DNA from: Citrobacter koseri
GTDB taxonomy: Bacteria; Pseudomonadota; Gammaproteobacteria; Enterobacterales; Enterobacteriaceae
Assembly (NCBI GenBank): GCA_900446925.1
Contig: UAVY01000001.1
Span: forward strand, 620,001 to 684,000
Direction: 5' to 3'
Length of the DNA stretch: 64,000 bases
In this document: piece by piece, positions 58,698 to 64,000 of the stretch
Numbering within the stretch: position 1 is the first letter of the stretch
Layout: each line of letters opens with the position of its first letter
Translations under genes and position numbers: made by a program
The notes under the pieces: model-generated
Databases searched by the model: none
Told to the model about the DNA's origin: nothing
What the model saw: only the letters and a program-made list of their open reading frames with translations

Positions 58698-59321
58698 TCA
58701 ATACTCTGAAGGCAAATGGTTGATATTGACCAGTTTGCCTTTTTTCATTTCGATGTAGTTCCCTTTGCGTAACGCGGCGAGCACTTCAGCCACTACGGAA
58801 CGGGAAATTCGCGTTCTCTGATGAATGTAGTTCATCACGCCAATACGCGCTCGCAACCCTTCATCCCAGTCAACCATTGCGATCAACGTCGCCCGAATTT
58901 GATCATACGAGTTGTTGCCAATTAATTGCAGATCGCGCAGTTCCAGAGTTCTGTTTTCCCATGCCAGCCAGCAAAAGGCTTCACGCCATAACTGGTGTTG
59001 CTCAAGGATTTTTATCGCGTGGGAAGAAGGAAGAAAATAACCGGTACAACGACTTTCCGTGACTAATTTATATTCGATATCATTTTTCATCACGCCATCA
59101 GCAATACCCATAATAAAGGGAGCCTGCGTTATCCCCATAAGCACGTTCTCCCCTCTGCGCAAAGAGATGAGACCGTCTAAAATGACAAACGTATCGCCTT
59201 GATTGGCATCATTCGAATAGACAACCTGCTTTTCATCGGCGTATTCAAAGTACGTGCCGTATTTAGACAGGCACTTATCGAGCTTACTAAATTCCTGAAG
59301 TGGTTTATTCAGAGACAGCAT
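58698..59321 (-). CDS. iprA: Crp-like regulator IprA (YaiV)
   Basis: A 207-residue protein with a cyclic-nucleotide-binding-like N-terminal domain (GDTFVILDGLISLRRGENV) and a winged-helix C-terminus (RISRSVVAEVLAALRKGNYI). It matches YaiV, named IprA in Salmonella as an inhibitor of hydrogen peroxide resistance. The effector is unknown. Intact, convergent with ampH. Confidence 0.88.
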   Translation of the reverse strand: MLSLNKPLQEFSKLDKCLSKYGTYFEYADEKQVVYSNDANQGDTFVILDGLISLRRGENVLMGITQAPFIMGIADGVMKNDIEYKLVTESRCTGYFLPSSHAIKILEQHQLWREAFCWLAWENRTLELRDLQLIGNNSYDQIRATLIAMVDWDEGLRARIGVMNYIHQRTRISRSVVAEVLAALRKGNYIEMKKGKLVNINHLPSEY

Positions 59322-59407
59322 ATGCGCATCCTTGCATTAATGCCCGCCATATCCATGACGGGCATTTCCTTTGATTAAATCACCTGTGTTTTCATCATGA
59401 AAAACAA

Positions 59408-62333
<2,926 letters not shown>

Positions 62334-62827
62334 TTGTCATCCCTCCTCAGGGACGTAATATAGTTGATCCATCAATTATCAATGCATAGAAAACATTTTA
62401 TGTTTCGCAGGTCGATTATGCGGCGTCAGCATTGAAAGGTTCAATTATTCTTTGTTTAATGTCCGAAAGCGGACAATTAAAAAATCACCAGCAAAATCAC
62501 AGATATTTTTTAAATCGCCAGTTTTCAATAAATTAGAAAGGGAAATAGAAGTTACTTATTTAACTGAATGATATATGATGAAGAAATAAAGAAATCACCA
62601 ATAAATAAAGGACAGAAGAGCTTAAAACAACATTTAATAAAATTAAAACCAGAAATAAATGTATCACTAACAAAAATAATCTTATTCATAGAAATACTAA
62701 TTGCGAATATTTAATCGCTTCATTAACAGCAACCCGCAATACTTCACATAAGGACAACTTTCGTAAAACACCTCGCGGCAGGTTCAGGTATACTCGACGT
62801 TTCGATTCCACAAACATCAGGCATACC
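62334..62827. promoter_or_regulatory. AT-rich ehaB-hemB intergenic region
   Basis: This 494-base divergent region has no supported gene. The stretch 62470-62720 is strongly AT-rich with many A tracts, the kind of DNA often bound by H-NS. A TATACT at 62789-62794 may be the hemB -10. Confidence 0.5.
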
Positions 62828-63802
62828 ATGACAGACCTAATCCAACGCCCTCGTCGCCTGCGCAAATCCGCTGCGCTGCGCGCCATGTTTGAAGAGACAA
62901 CACTCAGTTTAAACGACCTGGTGTTGCCGATTTTTGTTGAAGAAGAACTCGACGACTACAAAGCGATCGACGCCATGCCTGGCGTCATGCGCATTCCTGA
63001 AAAACACCTGGCGCGCGAGATTGAACGCATCGCCAACGCCGGCATTCGTTCAGTGATGACCTTCGGCATTTCCCACCATACCGACGACACCGGCAGCGAT
63101 GCCTGGAAAGAAGACGGCCTGGTGGCGCGCATGTCGCGCATCTGCAAGCAAACCGTGCCGGAAATGATCGTGATGTCTGACACCTGTTTCTGTGAGTACA
63201 CCTCCCACGGCCACTGCGGCGTGCTGTGCGAACACGGCGTCGACAACGATGCAACCCTGGCGAACCTCGGTAAACAAGCGGTGGTCGCCGCCGCTGCGGG
63301 CGCTGATTTTATTGCCCCTTCCGCCGCGATGGACGGTCAGGTGCAGGCGATTCGCCAGGCGCTGGATGCCGCCGGGTTTACGGATACAGCCATCATGTCC
63401 TACTCCACCAAGTTCGCCTCCTCTTTCTACGGCCCGTTCCGTGAAGCGGCCGGTACGGCACTGAAAGGCGATCGTAAGACCTATCAAATGAATCCGATGA
63501 ACCGCCGTGAAGCGATTCGCGAGTCGTTGCTCGACGAAGCGCAGGGCGCGGACTGCCTGATGGTGAAACCCGCTGGCGCTTATCTGGATATTCTGCGTGA
63601 TATCCGCGATCGTACCGAATTACCGCTCGGCGCGTATCAGGTCAGCGGCGAATACGCCATGATCAAATTCGCCGCGATGGCGGGCGCGATCGACGAAGAG
63701 AAAGTGGTGCTGGAAAGCTTAGGCTCGATCAAACGCGCGGGCGCGGATCTGATCTTCAGCTACTTCGCGCTGGATCTGGCGGAGAAAAAAATCCTGCGTT
63801 AA
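62828..63802 (+). CDS. hemB: Delta-aminolevulinic acid dehydratase HemB
   Basis: HemB condenses two 5-aminolevulinates into porphobilinogen for heme. The zinc-cysteine cluster ([13 protein letters not shown]) is near residue 120 and the Schiff-base lysine is in [11 protein letters not shown] near residue 247; the other active lysine is in [13 protein letters not shown]. It has 324 residues, the E. coli length, and is intact. Confidence 0.96.
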   Translation: MTDLIQRPRRLRKSAALRAMFEETTLSLNDLVLPIFVEEELDDYKAIDAMPGVMRIPEKHLAREIERIANAGIRSVMTFGISHHTDDTGSDAWKEDGLVARMSRICKQTVPEMIVMSDTCFCEYTSHGHCGVLCEHGVDNDATLANLGKQAVVAAAAGADFIAPSAAMDGQVQAIRQALDAAGFTDTAIMSYSTKFASSFYGPFREAAGTALKGDRKTYQMNPMNRREAIRESLLDEAQGADCLMVKPAGAYLDILRDIRDRTELPLGAYQVSGEYAMIKFAAMAGAIDEEKVVLESLGSIKRAGADLIFSYFALDLAEKKILR

Positions 63803-63829
63803 TCCTTTCTGACCTGCGGTGCCTGCTGG

Positions 63830-63886
63830 CGCCGCGCTTATCCGGCCTACGGGATTGACATCTGTAGGCCGGGTGCCGCCATCCGG
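63830..63886. repeat. BIME after hemB
   Basis: Inverted REP units GCGCTTATCCGGCCTACGG and TGTAGGCCGGGTGCCGCC ... ATCCGGCG follow hemB. Confidence 0.8.
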
Positions 63887-63970
63887 CGCTGTCACAAAAC
63901 GTCACCTCATCGTCATACAAACGACATTTGTACCTTCTACTGTCAGCACAGGACGGGAGGAGGAGCCGCT

Positions 63971-64000
63971 ATGTTTAGTCTCGATAACGTACTCGACGAC
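63971..64000 (+). CDS. Unidentified CDS, first ten codons (partial)
   Basis: An ATG at 63971, preceded by a strong purine-rich GGGAGGAGGAG, opens a frame reading MFSLDNVLDD to the window end. Too short to identify. The good ribosome-binding site is the main support. Confidence 0.5.
   Translation, partial: MFSLDNVLDD

Noticed and set aside
62686..62886. A 66-codon minus-strand frame across the hemB start
   Set aside because: It overlaps the well-supported hemB start, is partly in AT-rich non-coding DNA and has no ribosome-binding site.

Overview
The window is a 64 kb piece of an enterobacterial chromosome. Gene content and order match the hemB-to-panE region of Escherichia, Salmonella and Citrobacter, read here as panE, yajL, thiI ... 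phoBR, sbcDC ... proC, phoA ... ddlA, sbmA, ampH, hemB. Three features point to the Salmonella/Citrobacter side rather than E. coli: a TsaA-type AhpC peroxidase next to acpH, an AroL of 181 residues, and a DgcC/AdrA that reads as 370 residues once an apparent frameshift is repaired. An intact phoA and a tsaA-malZ insertion differ from what I recall of S. enterica Typhimurium. I do not assign a species.

Layout. 1-6.6 kb: panE end, yajL, thiI, and the isoprenoid/thiamine set xseB-ispA-dxs with yajO. 6.7-10.8 kb: the minus-strand nrdR-ribD-ribE-nusB-thiL-pgpA operon. 11-13.1 kb: lipoprotein yajI, nucleoside porin tsx, yajD. 13.2-18.7 kb: queA-tgt-yajC-secD-secF (queuosine tRNA modification and Sec export). 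18.8-25.7 kb: acpH preceded by a dispersed palindromic repeat, tsaA, then an accessory DUF2339/DUF3999 membrane module with a divergent LysR regulator. 25.7-30.5 kb: malZ, proY, brnQ. 30.9-33.1 kb: phoBR with a Pho box. 33.1-37.5 kb: sbcDC, followed by a five-copy 82-bp BIME array where araJ lies in E. coli. 37.9-47.1 kb: mak, rdgC, ppnP, aroM-yaiA-aroL, yaiI, proC, dgcC, psiF, phoA (Pho box) and iraP. 47.3-51.8 kb: an idn-like sugar-acid cluster (IdnO-type reductase, MFS carrier, IdnR-type repressor) with a GntR/IdnR-type palindromic operator, then an MdtG-like efflux pump. 52-63.8 kb: an extensin-like protein, ddlA, yaiZ, yaiY, yaiW, sbmA, ampH, iprA, the autotransporter ehaB and hemB.

A dominant property is a very high density of single-base indels. 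About 29 genes, including essential ones (ispA, dxs, secF, ribD), are broken by one or more 1-base changes. Most are one extra base in a short homopolymer. Removing the indels I located restores the usual family length in nearly every case. I read this as sequence or assembly error rather than gene decay, so these genes are annotated as single full-length CDSs with the shift sites noted. Comparisons with other species' proteins rest on memory, not a search.
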